In this document: positions 1-8,759 of the stretch, in pieces
How positions within the stretch are numbered: the stretch's first letter is position 1
How the letters are laid out: every line of letters starts with the position of its first letter
Assembly (NCBI GenBank): GCA_002747035.1
Contig: PDRZ01000014.1
Span: forward strand, 124,001-188,000
DNA: 64,000 nt
From: Rhodobacterales bacterium
GTDB taxonomy: Bacteria > Pseudomonadota > Alphaproteobacteria > Rhodobacterales > Rhodobacteraceae
Direction: 5' to 3'
Notes under the pieces: model-generated
What the model was told of the DNA's origin: nothing
Seen by the model: only the letters and a program-made list of their open reading frames with translations
Database searches by the model: none
Program-made: the position numbers and the translations under genes

Positions 1-1422
1 GACTTCATGAAGATGGAACAGGATCGCGGGATTTCCGTTTCTGCCTCGGCAATGTCGTTTGATTTCAAAACCTTCCGGTTCAATCTTGTGGATACGCCCG
101 GCCACTCGGACTTCTCCGAAGACACTTATCGCACGCTGACGGCGGTGGATGCCGCTGTGATGGTGATTGACGGGGCCAAAGGGGTGGAAAGCCAGACCCG
201 GAAGCTTTTCGAAGTCTGTCGTCTGCGCGATCTTCCGATCCTGACCTTTTGTAACAAAATGGACCGGGAAAGCCGGGACACCTTTGACATCATTGATGAA
301 ATTCAGGAAAACCTGGCCATTGACGTAACCCCGGCCTCCTGGCCCATCGGGATGGGGCGCGATTTCCTTGGCTGTTACGACATGCTGAACGACCGGCTTG
401 AATTGATGGATCGCGCGGACCGGAACAAGGTGGCTGAAACCATTGAAATCAAGGGGCTGGATGATCCGGCTCTGGCCGAACACATCCCCGCCGACCTGCT
501 TGAGAAATTGCAGGAAGAGGTTGAGATGGCGCGCGAACTTCTGCCCGGGCTGGACCCTCAGGCGGTGTTGGAAGGGCATATGACCCCAATCTGGTTCGGC
601 TCGGCCATCAACTCGTTTGGGGTGAAGGAATTGATGGACGGGATCGCCACCTATGGCCCGGAACCGCAACCCCAGACGGCAAGCTCTCGCCAGATTTTAC
701 CCGAAGAAACAAAGGTTTCCGGCTTTGTCTTCAAGGTTCAGGCGAATATGGACCCGAAACACCGCGACCGGGTGGCTTTTGTCCGGCTGGCCTCGGGGCA
801 TTTCAAACGCGGGATGAAGCTGACCCATGTGCGGACCGGGAAACCCATGGCGATTTCCAACCCGGTCCTGTTTCTGGCCGCTGATCGTGAACTGGCCGAA
901 GAGGCCTGGGCCGGAGACATCATGGGCATCCCCAACCACGGCCAGTTGCGCATTGGCGATACGTTAACGGAAGGGGAAGCTTTGCGTGTTACCAATATCC
1001 CCTCCTTTGCGCCTGAACTTCTGCAATCCGTCCGCGCGCTTGATCCGCTAAAGGCCAAGCACCTTGAAAAAGCGTTAATGCAATTCGCCGAAGAAGGGGC
1101 CGCGAAGGTGTTCAAACCCGCCATTGGTGCCGGGTTCATTGTCGGCGTGGTCGGCGCACTGCAATTTGAGGTGTTGGCCAGCCGAATCGAATTGGAATAT
1201 GGCCTGCCGGTGCGGTTCAAACAAAGCCAGTTCACCAGCGCCCGCTGGGCCAACGGAGAAAAGGATGCGATTGACGCGTTTGTGAACGCCAACAAACAAC
1301 ATATCGCTCACGATCACGATGGCGACATCGTCTATCTGACCCGGCTGCAATGGGATATCGACCGGATTGAACGGGACTATCCCGACGTGACCCTTTCGGC
1401 AACGAAAGAGATGATGGGCTAG
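1..1422 (+). CDS. prfC: Peptide chain release factor 3 (5'-truncated by window edge)
   Basis: RF3 is the ribosome-bound GTPase that helps RF1 and RF2 leave the ribosome after peptide release. The window opens inside the gene, so roughly the first 60 residues, including the P-loop, are missing. The G3 motif DTPGH (nt 91-105) and the G4 motif NKMD (nt 253-264) are visible, followed by an EF-G-like domain II and the RF3 C-terminal region. About 473 residues remain of a family length near 530, and the frame is intact to its TAG stop. A 57-bp gap separates it from the glycosyltransferase genes on the same strand. The G4 motif and the C-terminal region make RF3 a better fit than EF-G. Confidence 0.96.
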   Translation, partial: DFMKMEQDRGISVSASAMSFDFKTFRFNLVDTPGHSDFSEDTYRTLTAVDAAVMVIDGAKGVESQTRKLFEVCRLRDLPILTFCNKMDRESRDTFDIIDEIQENLAIDVTPASWPIGMGRDFLGCYDMLNDRLELMDRADRNKVAETIEIKGLDDPALAEHIPADLLEKLQEEVEMARELLPGLDPQAVLEGHMTPIWFGSAINSFGVKELMDGIATYGPEPQPQTASSRQILPEETKVSGFVFKVQANMDPKHRDRVAFVRLASGHFKRGMKLTHVRTGKPMAISNPVLFLAADRELAEEAWAGDIMGIPNHGQLRIGDTLTEGEALRVTNIPSFAPELLQSVRALDPLKAKHLEKALMQFAEEGAAKVFKPAIGAGFIVGVVGALQFEVLASRIELEYGLPVRFKQSQFTSARWANGEKDAIDAFVNANKQHIAHDHDGDIVYLTRLQWDIDRIERDYPDVTLSATKEMMG

Positions 1423-1479
1423 GTCGGACCCGGGCGCACAGCCCTTGCGTGCGCGCGCCGCCCAAGGCATTCTTGGACC

Positions 1480-3192
1480 ATGAGCAGAAAACCAAGAATG
1501 CCGGACCCGGAAACCTATCACGGCGGGTTCGCGGCCATCGTGACCCAGATGGAAGGCCGCCGCGCCCCGCTGGACTTTGCACCGGGCGAAGGATTACCCG
1601 GTGCAGATGTGGATTTCGAGGCGATGAAAACCCCGCTGTCCGCCCCCGGCGACGCCACGGATGGCATGTCAGGATTTTCGCGTAAGCGTCTGGAACTGCA
1701 AAAAGAATTCGAAGGGGAACCCGAACTCTGCATGTTCAACGGGCTGCTGATCGCCCTGTTGCGCAAACGCGATGCCCCCGCCCACACCGCGAGGCTGTTC
1801 GAACGGCTCTGGGCCGAGCAATCCGCCTACCTGATCGCCCATCTCAACATTCGATGGCTGGTGTCCTCTGTCACCACCTTTGGCGAACACGGACAAACCG
1901 AACCCCAACGCCGCACCGGTGCTGCGATGAATGTGCTGTTTGGCATGATGAAGCTTTATGAAAGCGAGCGGATCTATTCCGGCCTGCCCCCCGAAACCCC
2001 GTTTTCCGTCACCAATCGCGTGACCACCACGTTGCCGTTGGAAATGGACCGCTATGCCATGACAAGTGGTGGGTTGGACGTGAACCTTCTGGGGCGGATG
2101 TGGCTGGATGCAACCGAAGACCCGGTCATCGCGCCGCTGGCCTGTCACATGCTGGAAGAGTTGAACACCGAGCATAAAAGCCTGTTCCGCCGCCTGCGGA
2201 TCATGCGGGTGCGGGCCGAACGCAAAAGATCAAAGTCGCAGGACAAGCCTTTGAAAAAGAAAGAGGGATCCATTGCACCGGTGCCCCTGGCACACCGCGA
2301 CCTTACCCCGGACACGCTGCGTTGGGGGGTGGTGGCAAGCGGGGCACAAGGGGTTGAGAGCTGGACCCGTTTCGCGGCGCATCACCTGTCGGCCGGGGCC
2401 GCGCATGTGTGGATTTTTGATCGAACCCCAGAGGCCTTGCCCCACCTGTCCCGGCACCCACAGATCACGGTTCAGCCCGCGACCAACGCGCTCAAGGATG
2501 CCAATTCCGCATTACAGACCGGGCACGTGCAGTGGCTGGCCCACCTGTCGCCTGACGATTTCCTGCTCTGTGCGCATCCCCTGAATGAAACATTGGCCAA
2601 GGCCCCCCCAGACCGGGCCTTTGCCCCGCTTCAGGCTGCGGAATACCTTGTTCCTCAAGGGGATACAGCAAAAAAGAGCCTGTTCAAACTGTCTCCCCGC
2701 GCCGGGGGGCGGGGGAATGACGTGCTTGAGGATCTGTTTCCCAACTACGGCACCTATCTGCGGGGGGGCATGATGGGCAATTCCATGCCCCGGATCATCG
2801 CGCGCACCGGGATTCCCGAAGCTGAATTCGGCAAGGGGCAGCTGATTTATGATGGCCAGCGCGCCACCAACCGCACACAATTCTCCGGCGTGGTCGCCGG
2901 GCATGTCCATGCGACAAGCTGGGAAGAGTTCCAACAGCTTCTGCCCCGGCGGCGTGGCGATGGCAGTTATCAGAAATCTGCCAAAAACGGGTTGCATATA
3001 TCTGACATCATTGACTCTTTGGAAACCGAAGCCGGGGAAAGCGGGGTTCGCTCCCTGTTTGACGAAACCCTGTTGGCGCGCGACACACTGGTTGCGGCGC
3101 TTGACGATCTCGGGATGCTGTACAGGGGGACGTTCGACCCGGATTCCGACGTGGCCATTCAATTTCCCGATCCCGATGAGGTGCCGGTGTGA
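1480..3192 (+). CDS. Two-part protein: unknown N-terminal module plus degenerate glycosyltransferase-2-like domain
   Basis: The 570-residue product has an unrecognised, mainly helical N-terminal half (about residues 1-240), a basic Lys-rich linker (about 245-265) and, from about residue 277, a domain matching the next two genes. Shared landmarks are the opening RWGVVAS, the LFPNYGTYLRGG segment, the GHVHATSWEEF segment and the SLETEAGESGVRSLFDE tail. Those neighbours look like the PF13704-type glycosyltransferase family 2. The acidic motif HIDVDEF of the paralogues reads HLSPDDF here (residues 355-361), so the first Asp is Ser357 and only the later acidic pair remains. Catalysis may be lost or altered. 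The gene is coupled to the next by a 4-bp overlap. The N-terminal function is unknown. Confidence 0.8.
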   Translation: MSRKPRMPDPETYHGGFAAIVTQMEGRRAPLDFAPGEGLPGADVDFEAMKTPLSAPGDATDGMSGFSRKRLELQKEFEGEPELCMFNGLLIALLRKRDAPAHTARLFERLWAEQSAYLIAHLNIRWLVSSVTTFGEHGQTEPQRRTGAAMNVLFGMMKLYESERIYSGLPPETPFSVTNRVTTTLPLEMDRYAMTSGGLDVNLLGRMWLDATEDPVIAPLACHMLEELNTEHKSLFRRLRIMRVRAERKRSKSQDKPLKKKEGSIAPVPLAHRDLTPDTLRWGVVASGAQGVESWTRFAAHHLSAGAAHVWIFDRTPEALPHLSRHPQITVQPATNALKDANSALQTGHVQWLAHLSPDDFLLCAHPLNETLAKAPPDRAFAPLQAAEYLVPQGDTAKKSLFKLSPRAGGRGNDVLEDLFPNYGTYLRGGMMGNSMPRIIARTGIPEAEFGKGQLIYDGQRATNRTQFSGVVAGHVHATSWEEFQQLLPRRRGDGSYQKSAKNGLHISDIIDSLETEAGESGVRSLFDETLLARDTLVAALDDLGMLYRGTFDPDSDVAIQFPDPDEVPV

Positions 3193-4133
3193 GCGAAACC
3201 TCCCGCTGGGCCATCGTGGCGACCATCAAGGCACCAACCGATCAAATCGCGGGTTGGGCGGCCTATCACCTTGATCGTGGGGCGACGGCGATCCACATCT
3301 ATCTGGATGACCCGGACCCGGGCCAGGCCGCGTTGCTGTCGCGCGACCTTCGCCTGTTTATCACCGAGGCAAACGGCGCGTGGTGGGCGTCCCGGGGCAA
3401 ACCGCGCCCTGCCGCGCTTCCCCGTCGCCAAATGACCTTCGCCCGCCACGCCTATCGCCGTTGTGAACAACCCTGGCTGGCTCATATCGACGTAGACGAA
3501 TTCATTCTCGGGCCGGCGCTGTCCCCGGCACTGGACCGGATTCCCCCCCATATCCCGATGGCGCGTCTACGCGTGGTGGAGCAACTGGCGGCGCCTGATA
3601 CCCCATTGACCCTGTTCAAGAAAACGCCCTCGCAAGTGGGCATGGAGAAGGGCATTCTGGAAAGCCTCTACCCCAATTTCGGGGCTCATTTGCGCGGCGG
3701 GTTTCTTGGCCACACCGAGGGCAAAGGCCTCTATCGCACCGGGCTTTCCGATGCCCGGCCGGGTGTGCATACCCTCCGGCGCAGGGGGGGAGCCATCGGG
3801 GGGGATGAACAGGTGGTGCTGGATCAGCACTGGCTTGGACATTGCCACGCCCCGGACTGGCGCACCTTCCGAACCCACCTTGAAACCCGCCGGGCCGGTG
3901 GGTCATATGGCACCTCGCGGGATAAGCGCCTGACCCTTGATCGGCTGATCACGCTGCTGTTGGAGATGGAGGGCGAGGCGGGCCTGCGCGCCTTGTTTGA
4001 CGAGATCGCCACGGCGCGCCCCGAGCTTGTCAGCGCGCTAAAATCTCATGGCATGTTGGTGGAAACCCGTCTGGACCTGACAGACCATGCGCAAGGCCTG
4101 TTGCGTGAAACCCGGTTCCAAAGGAGCGACTGA
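3189..4133 (+). CDS. Glycosyltransferase family 2-like protein
   Basis: A 314-residue protein starting at a GTG that overlaps the stop of the previous gene (GTGA). It opens with RWAIVATIKAPTDQIAGW and carries HIDVDEF (residues 99-105), the DxD-type nucleotide-sugar/metal-binding motif of GT-A fold enzymes, then LYPNFGAHLRGG and GHCHAPDWRTF. It has no signal peptide or membrane segment, so it is probably cytoplasmic. It is the middle of three tandem paralogues and very likely arose by duplication. The likely role is sugar transfer to a surface or secreted polymer; the acceptor cannot be told from sequence. The next gene follows after one base. Confidence 0.85.
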   Translation: MSETSRWAIVATIKAPTDQIAGWAAYHLDRGATAIHIYLDDPDPGQAALLSRDLRLFITEANGAWWASRGKPRPAALPRRQMTFARHAYRRCEQPWLAHIDVDEFILGPALSPALDRIPPHIPMARLRVVEQLAAPDTPLTLFKKTPSQVGMEKGILESLYPNFGAHLRGGFLGHTEGKGLYRTGLSDARPGVHTLRRRGGAIGGDEQVVLDQHWLGHCHAPDWRTFRTHLETRRAGGSYGTSRDKRLTLDRLITLLLEMEGEAGLRALFDEIATARPELVSALKSHGMLVETRLDLTDHAQGLLRETRFQRSD

Positions 4134-4134
4134 G

Positions 4135-5091
4135 ATGCCCGACACCCCTCCCCGCTGGGGCATTGTCACAACCGTCAAGACACCTCTCGAACGGGTCCTT
4201 GAATTCGCCGCATACCATCTGGATCTTGGGGCGCATCGCATCATCATCTATCTGGATGATGACGACGCGCAGACCTTTGAAACGCTGAATGCACACCCGA
4301 AACTTCGCCCGGTTCTCGCCGGTCCCGAAAATTGGCGAAGCGACAACAGACCCGAGAAACATCAACCCCGTCAGGTCGCCAATGCCCGCCACGCGTATCG
4401 CCGGAAATCGCGGGATCTGGACTGGCTTGCGCATATAGACGTTGATGAATTTTTGTTACCGGACAAAGATTTCGCAGAGCAACTTCAAGCGTTGCCTCAA
4501 TCTGCAACCTGCGCCCGAATACGTCCGATCGAAGCACTGTCAAAGGACGGTGTAACCGACATCCCCCCCGGCGTCACCTGTTTCAAGGCCATGACCAATG
4601 ACCGCCGCCAACGCCAACAGGAAAGCGAGGCGATCTATCCCACCTATGGCGCGCAGCTGAATGGCGGGTTCCTAAGCCATGTCGAAGGCAAGATGGTATT
4701 CCGAACGCGGGTCAAGGGACTGGTGCCCAAAATCCACAACGTCAAGATCGACCGCGACATGAACCCGGGTCAGGTTGAGCTGACCACAACCCGGCTCTGC
4801 CACCTGCACGCCCCAAGCTGGGAGGACTGGCAGCGCGCCTATCGCTATCGCCTGGAACAGGGGGTGTACCGGTCGGAACTCAAACCCAACCGGTCGCGCG
4901 AAACCGGTGGGATCACGATGCACGAGTTGTTCAATTTCATCGAGTCGGACGGCGGTGAGGCCGGGTTGCGGCGGTTCTTTGACGAGGTCTGCGTGGCCAC
5001 CCCTGCCCTGCGGGCGCGGCTTGAAAAATTTGGGCTGCTGCACTGCGTCGCGCTTGGGCTGGAGGAGAAGCGGGCCCGCCATTTCCCCTAA
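4135..5091 (+). CDS. Glycosyltransferase family 2-like protein
   Basis: The 318-residue third member of the tandem set. The ATG at 4135 is chosen because AAGGAG lies at 4121-4126 and the previous stop ends at 4133; the frame stays open to 4087 but that would overlap the upstream gene by 47 bp. It opens with RWGIVTTVKTPLERVLEF, has HIDVDEF at residues 100-106, then IYPTYGAQLNGG, HLHAPSWEDW and a C-terminal DGGEAGLRRFFDEV block, all shared with the two upstream genes. Cytoplasmic GT-A fold glycosyltransferase is the best call; donor and acceptor are unknown. A 215-bp gap to the helicase gene suggests the cluster ends here. Confidence 0.85.
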   Translation: MPDTPPRWGIVTTVKTPLERVLEFAAYHLDLGAHRIIIYLDDDDAQTFETLNAHPKLRPVLAGPENWRSDNRPEKHQPRQVANARHAYRRKSRDLDWLAHIDVDEFLLPDKDFAEQLQALPQSATCARIRPIEALSKDGVTDIPPGVTCFKAMTNDRRQRQQESEAIYPTYGAQLNGGFLSHVEGKMVFRTRVKGLVPKIHNVKIDRDMNPGQVELTTTRLCHLHAPSWEDWQRAYRYRLEQGVYRSELKPNRSRETGGITMHELFNFIESDGGEAGLRRFFDEVCVATPALRARLEKFGLLHCVALGLEEKRARHFP

Positions 5092-5306
5092 TGCCCCCGT
5101 CCCGACTCTTGTTTCGTTTCGACAAAAAGCTGCAATTGCGACAAATCCACCAGGTTGTGGCACAAACAGAATGCTCGGATTGACCCCAAGGGCCATTTTC
5201 TATAAACCACGCGCGTGGGTCGCAATTGTGGATAACCACGGGGCCATCCAGGCCCGACCCAACCCATACGCTACGGGCCAGACATGTCCGTAAATCACGG
5301 ATGCAC

Positions 5307-6698
5307 ATGACAAAATTTTCCGATCTAAAGCTCGACCCGAAGGTTCTAAAAGCCGTCGTTGAAACCGGTTATGAAACCCCAACCCCAATTCAGGAAGGGG
5401 CGATTCCCCCTGCGTTGGAAGGCAAGGACGTGCTGGGCATCGCCCAAACAGGGACGGGCAAGACCGCGTCCTTTACCCTGCCCATGATTACGATGCTGGC
5501 CAAGGGCCGCGCCCGCGCCCGGATGCCTCGCAGCCTTGTGCTGTGCCCCACGCGCGAACTTGCCGCCCAGGTGGCCGAGAATTTCGACACCTATGCCAAG
5601 CATGTGAAACTCACCAAGGCGCTGTTGATCGGCGGGGTCAGTTTCAAGGAGCAGGATCAGTTGATTGACCGCGGTGTCGACGTTCTGATCGCCACGCCGG
5701 GCCGTCTTCTCGACCATTTCGAGCGCGGCAAGCTGTTGTTGAACGGGGTTCAGGTCATGGTGGTGGACGAAGCCGACCGGATGCTGGACATGGGATTCAT
5801 TCCCGACATCGAACGAATTTTTTCGCTGACGCCCTTTACCCGTCAGACCCTGTTTTTCTCGGCCACCATGGCACCCGAGATTGAACGGGTGACCAACACC
5901 TTCCTCTCTGGCCCCACCCGGGTCGAGGTGGCACGCCAGGCAACGGCGTCCGAAACCATCGAACAGGGGGTGGTGATGTTCAAAGCTTCGCGGCGGGATC
6001 GCGAAGGCAGCGAAAAACGCCGGGTTCTGCGTGCGCTGCTGGATGGGGAAGGCGACAAGCTGACCAATGCCATCGTGTTTTGCAACCGCAAGACCGATGT
6101 GGATATCACCGCGAAATCGTTGAAGAAATACGGCTATGACGCGGCCCCGATCCATGGGGATCTGGATCAGAGCCAGCGAATGAAAACCCTGGATGCGTTC
6201 CGGGAAGGGAATTTGAAGCTTCTGATCGCGTCAGATGTAGCTGCGCGGGGGCTTGATGTGCCTTCGGTCAGCCACGTGTTCAATTTCGACGTGCCCGGCC
6301 ATGCCGAGGATTACGTGCACCGCATTGGCCGCACCGGTCGTGCAGGGCGCGAAGGCAAGGCTGTTACTATCTGTACACCCCGGGATGAAAAGAACTTTGA
6401 TGCGGTTGAAGCCTTGATTCAAAAGGAAATCCCGCGCCTGGAGAACCCGGCGAAACCATCGTCGCGCAAACCGAAAACCGATAGCGGAAAACCGGTAAGC
6501 TCCAAGTCAACGGAAACGCCCAAACCCGCGTCTCGCGCCGATACTCGCAAGGAGGAGTCCCCGAAGAAAACCTCCTCTTCTTTTTCTTCGCGCAGCCGCA
6601 GCAGCGGGTCGCGCAGGAACGATAACAAGGTGGTGGGCATGGGGGATCACATGCCAAGCTTTATCGCGCTCTCCTTTGATGAACGGCGCACGCGCTGA
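5307..6698 (+). CDS. rhlE: DEAD-box RNA helicase (RhlE type)
   Basis: ATP-dependent RNA helicase for RNA remodelling, ribosome assembly or decay. From the chosen ATG the order is a Q-motif region (TPTPIQ, residues 25-30), Walker A AQTGTGKT (46-53), PTRELA (81-86), DEAD (154-157), SAT (185-187), then ARGLD and HRIGRTGR in the second RecA domain. A Ser/Lys/Pro-rich disordered tail of about 70 residues follows; such tails vary widely in the family. The start is one of two ATGs six bases apart (5301 or 5307); the frame is open further upstream but is not protein-like there. The gene stands alone, with a probable terminator at 6782-6825. Confidence 0.95.
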   Translation: MTKFSDLKLDPKVLKAVVETGYETPTPIQEGAIPPALEGKDVLGIAQTGTGKTASFTLPMITMLAKGRARARMPRSLVLCPTRELAAQVAENFDTYAKHVKLTKALLIGGVSFKEQDQLIDRGVDVLIATPGRLLDHFERGKLLLNGVQVMVVDEADRMLDMGFIPDIERIFSLTPFTRQTLFFSATMAPEIERVTNTFLSGPTRVEVARQATASETIEQGVVMFKASRRDREGSEKRRVLRALLDGEGDKLTNAIVFCNRKTDVDITAKSLKKYGYDAAPIHGDLDQSQRMKTLDAFREGNLKLLIASDVAARGLDVPSVSHVFNFDVPGHAEDYVHRIGRTGRAGREGKAVTICTPRDEKNFDAVEALIQKEIPRLENPAKPSSRKPKTDSGKPVSSKSTETPKPASRADTRKEESPKKTSSSFSSRSRSSGSRRNDNKVVGMGDHMPSFIALSFDERRTR

Positions 6699-6781
6699 CC
6701 GCTCGTCGCCCCTCACAGGGTGCCTCGCTGTTTAGTCGAAACGCAGCATCCGCTCTCAGGCCCGCGCGCTTCAGGTGGATC

Positions 6782-6825
6782 GGCAGCCCCCGTCCGTAGA
6801 GTTGTTTCCTACGCTCGGGGCTGCC
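6782..6825 (+). terminator. Two-step hairpin between rhlE and the rnj side
   Basis: The arms ggcagcccc (6782-6790) and ggggctgcc (6817-6825) pair, with a second inner pair cgtag/ctacg (6795-6799 and 6809-6813) around a 9-nt loop. It lies 83 bp after the rhlE stop and at the end of the convergent minus-strand block, so it could end transcription both ways. There is no U-tract on either side, so factor-assisted termination is more likely than simple intrinsic termination. Confidence 0.45.
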
Positions 6826-6827
6826 CA

Positions 6828-7091
6828 TCATATCAGGCCTTTCCACGAAAAATCGCGATATAGCGGAGTCTTGCCCTGCGCCGCTGCATTGACGATCACA
6901 TCGGCCAGCGGATCCGCGTAGCGAAAGACCTTTTCGCCCTGCAAGTCATCGCGAATGAACGGATCAAAGGCAGGGAGACCATACACTGTCTTCAACGCCC
7001 TCTCAGCCCGGAAATCATCCGCTGCGATGAAAGCGTTTGAGCGATCAAAGACGCGCTTTGTGCTGCAAAACCGCCGGGACCTGCGTCGCAA
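6828..7091 (-). CDS. Unrecognised 87-codon frame directly after rnj, possibly a gene remnant
   Basis: This frame begins at a TTG immediately after the rnj TGA and in the same frame, and runs 87 codons to a TGA. I do not recognise the family. Codon choice and composition from about residue 20 on (for example LPAFDPFIRDDLQGEKVF) look like real protein, while the first 15 residues are Arg-rich and look non-coding. No good Shine-Dalgarno precedes the TTG. The simplest reading is the C-terminal stub of a decayed gene next to rnj. A translated small protein or a read-through extension of RNase J are less likely alternatives. Confidence 0.3.
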   Translation of the reverse strand: MRRRSRRFCSTKRVFDRSNAFIAADDFRAERALKTVYGLPAFDPFIRDDLQGEKVFRYADPLADVIVNAAAQGKTPLYRDFSWKGLI

Positions 7092-8759
7092 TCAGGCCAA
7101 TCGCGACGTGATCACCGTCACTTCGGGTTTCTTACCGATCTCATCCTGAGACACGCGCCGCACGATACGCTTGAGTTCCTGTTCCAACTTGTCGTCATCG
7201 CCCAGGGTTTTTTCACTGGCCCGCCCCAGGAACTGGCTCAGATCCTGCTCCAGAACATCCACCAGCGGCGCATGACTGCGCCCGGTTTCGGCCAACCCCA
7301 CAACTTCGCACCAGGGTTCGCCCAAGGGTTCACCCTCTTCATCCAGGATCACGGTCACGATCACATGCCCGTTCAACGCAATGCGAATCCGATCGCGCAC
7401 GATCCCGTCCAGAGCTCCAATCTGCACCGAACCATCCAGATAGGTGCGCCCGGTTTCGATATATTCAGCCACTTTCGGTTCATCGCCCGACAGGTCGATC
7501 ATCATCCCGTTCACCGCGACCATCCCGGTGCGGCGTTTGGATTTGGCCAGCTTGACATGTTCGCGCAGATGGCGGTGTTCGCCATGCATCGGGATCACCA
7601 TTTGCGGGTCGATCAGGTCGTGCATCTTGGCCAAATCGGGGCGGTTTGCGTGGCCTGACGCGTGGTAAAGGCCCATGCTGTCGTCCACCACATCCACGCC
7701 CATTTCGGAAAACTGGTTCATGATGCGGATCACGCCGCGCTCGTTCCCCGGAATGGTTTTCGACGAAAACAGAAAGGTATCCCCTTCCTTCATCTCGATC
7801 CCGTTGAACTTGCCCCGTGCCAACTGCGCGCTCGCCGCGCGCCGCTCGCCCTGGGATCCGGTGACCAGCAACATCAGGTTTTCGCGTGGGATGCTGCGTG
7901 CATCCTCAACCTGAACCACCTTAGGGAACTTGGTCATCACCCCGGTTTCCACCGCCGCTTCGATCATCCGCCGCATGGCCCGACCCAGAAGGCAAATGGA
8001 TCGCCCGGCGCGTTCCCCTGCCTCGGCAAGCGTTTTGACCCGTGCGACGTTGCTGGCAAAGGTGGTAGCCACCACCATGCCCCTGGCCCCCTGGACCAAA
8101 GCTTCGATATTCGGACCCAACTCGCTTTCCGATCGACCCTCCATGGGGGAAAACACATTGGTGGAATCGCACATCAACGCCTTGACGCCGCCCTTGCCGA
8201 TCTCGGCCCAAAGCTCTGGATCAAAAGGTTCGCCCACAATCGGTGCCGCATCCACCTTGAAATCGCCCGAATGCACGATCCGCCCGGCGGGGGTGTCGAT
8301 CACCAACCCGGCGCTTTCCGGGATCGAATGGGAAATCGGCACGAAGCCCACCTTGAACGGGCCCGCCTCAACCGTTTCCGGCCAGGCCGAAACGGTTTTG
8401 ACCGCCTCGCCGCCAAAGCCACGATCCGTCAGCTTGCCCCGCGCGATATTGGCGGTAAAGGCCCGCGCATAAACCGGCGCGCCAAGGCGTTCCAGAAAAT
8501 GGGGCACCGCGCCGACATGGTCTTCGTGGGCATGGGTGATGAAAATCGCCTCCAACCGATCAGCGCGTTCGATCAGCCATCTCATATCCGGCAGGATCAG
8601 ATCGACCCCCGGGGTCCCGTCCATATCTGGAAAGGTCACGCCCAGATCCACAAGGATCAGCCGCTCCTGACCCACAGGGCCATAGCCATAAACATAGGCG
8701 TTCATGCCAATCTCCCCGGCACCGCCGAGGGGAAGGTAAATCAGGCGTTCGGAGCTCAT
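7092..8759 (-). CDS. rnj: Ribonuclease J
   Basis: Metallo-beta-lactamase/beta-CASP ribonuclease (5'-3' exo and endo activity on RNA) acting in mRNA decay and rRNA maturation. The 555-residue length fits the family. The N terminus YLPLGGAGEIGMN is typical, and the zinc motif HAHEDH lies at residues 76-81. A beta-CASP segment (LLVTGSQGE and ARGKFNGIEM region) and a C-terminal domain follow. The ATG overlaps the coaX stop by 4 bp, indicating translational coupling in a birA-coaX-rnj string downstream of nuo, as in other Rhodobacterales. Confidence 0.97.
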   Translation of the reverse strand: MSSERLIYLPLGGAGEIGMNAYVYGYGPVGQERLILVDLGVTFPDMDGTPGVDLILPDMRWLIERADRLEAIFITHAHEDHVGAVPHFLERLGAPVYARAFTANIARGKLTDRGFGGEAVKTVSAWPETVEAGPFKVGFVPISHSIPESAGLVIDTPAGRIVHSGDFKVDAAPIVGEPFDPELWAEIGKGGVKALMCDSTNVFSPMEGRSESELGPNIEALVQGARGMVVATTFASNVARVKTLAEAGERAGRSICLLGRAMRRMIEAAVETGVMTKFPKVVQVEDARSIPRENLMLLVTGSQGERRAASAQLARGKFNGIEMKEGDTFLFSSKTIPGNERGVIRIMNQFSEMGVDVVDDSMGLYHASGHANRPDLAKMHDLIDPQMVIPMHGEHRHLREHVKLAKSKRRTGMVAVNGMMIDLSGDEPKVAEYIETGRTYLDGSVQIGALDGIVRDRIRIALNGHVIVTVILDEEGEPLGEPWCEVVGLAETGRSHAPLVDVLEQDLSQFLGRASEKTLGDDDKLEQELKRIVRRVSQDEIGKKPEVTVITSRLA

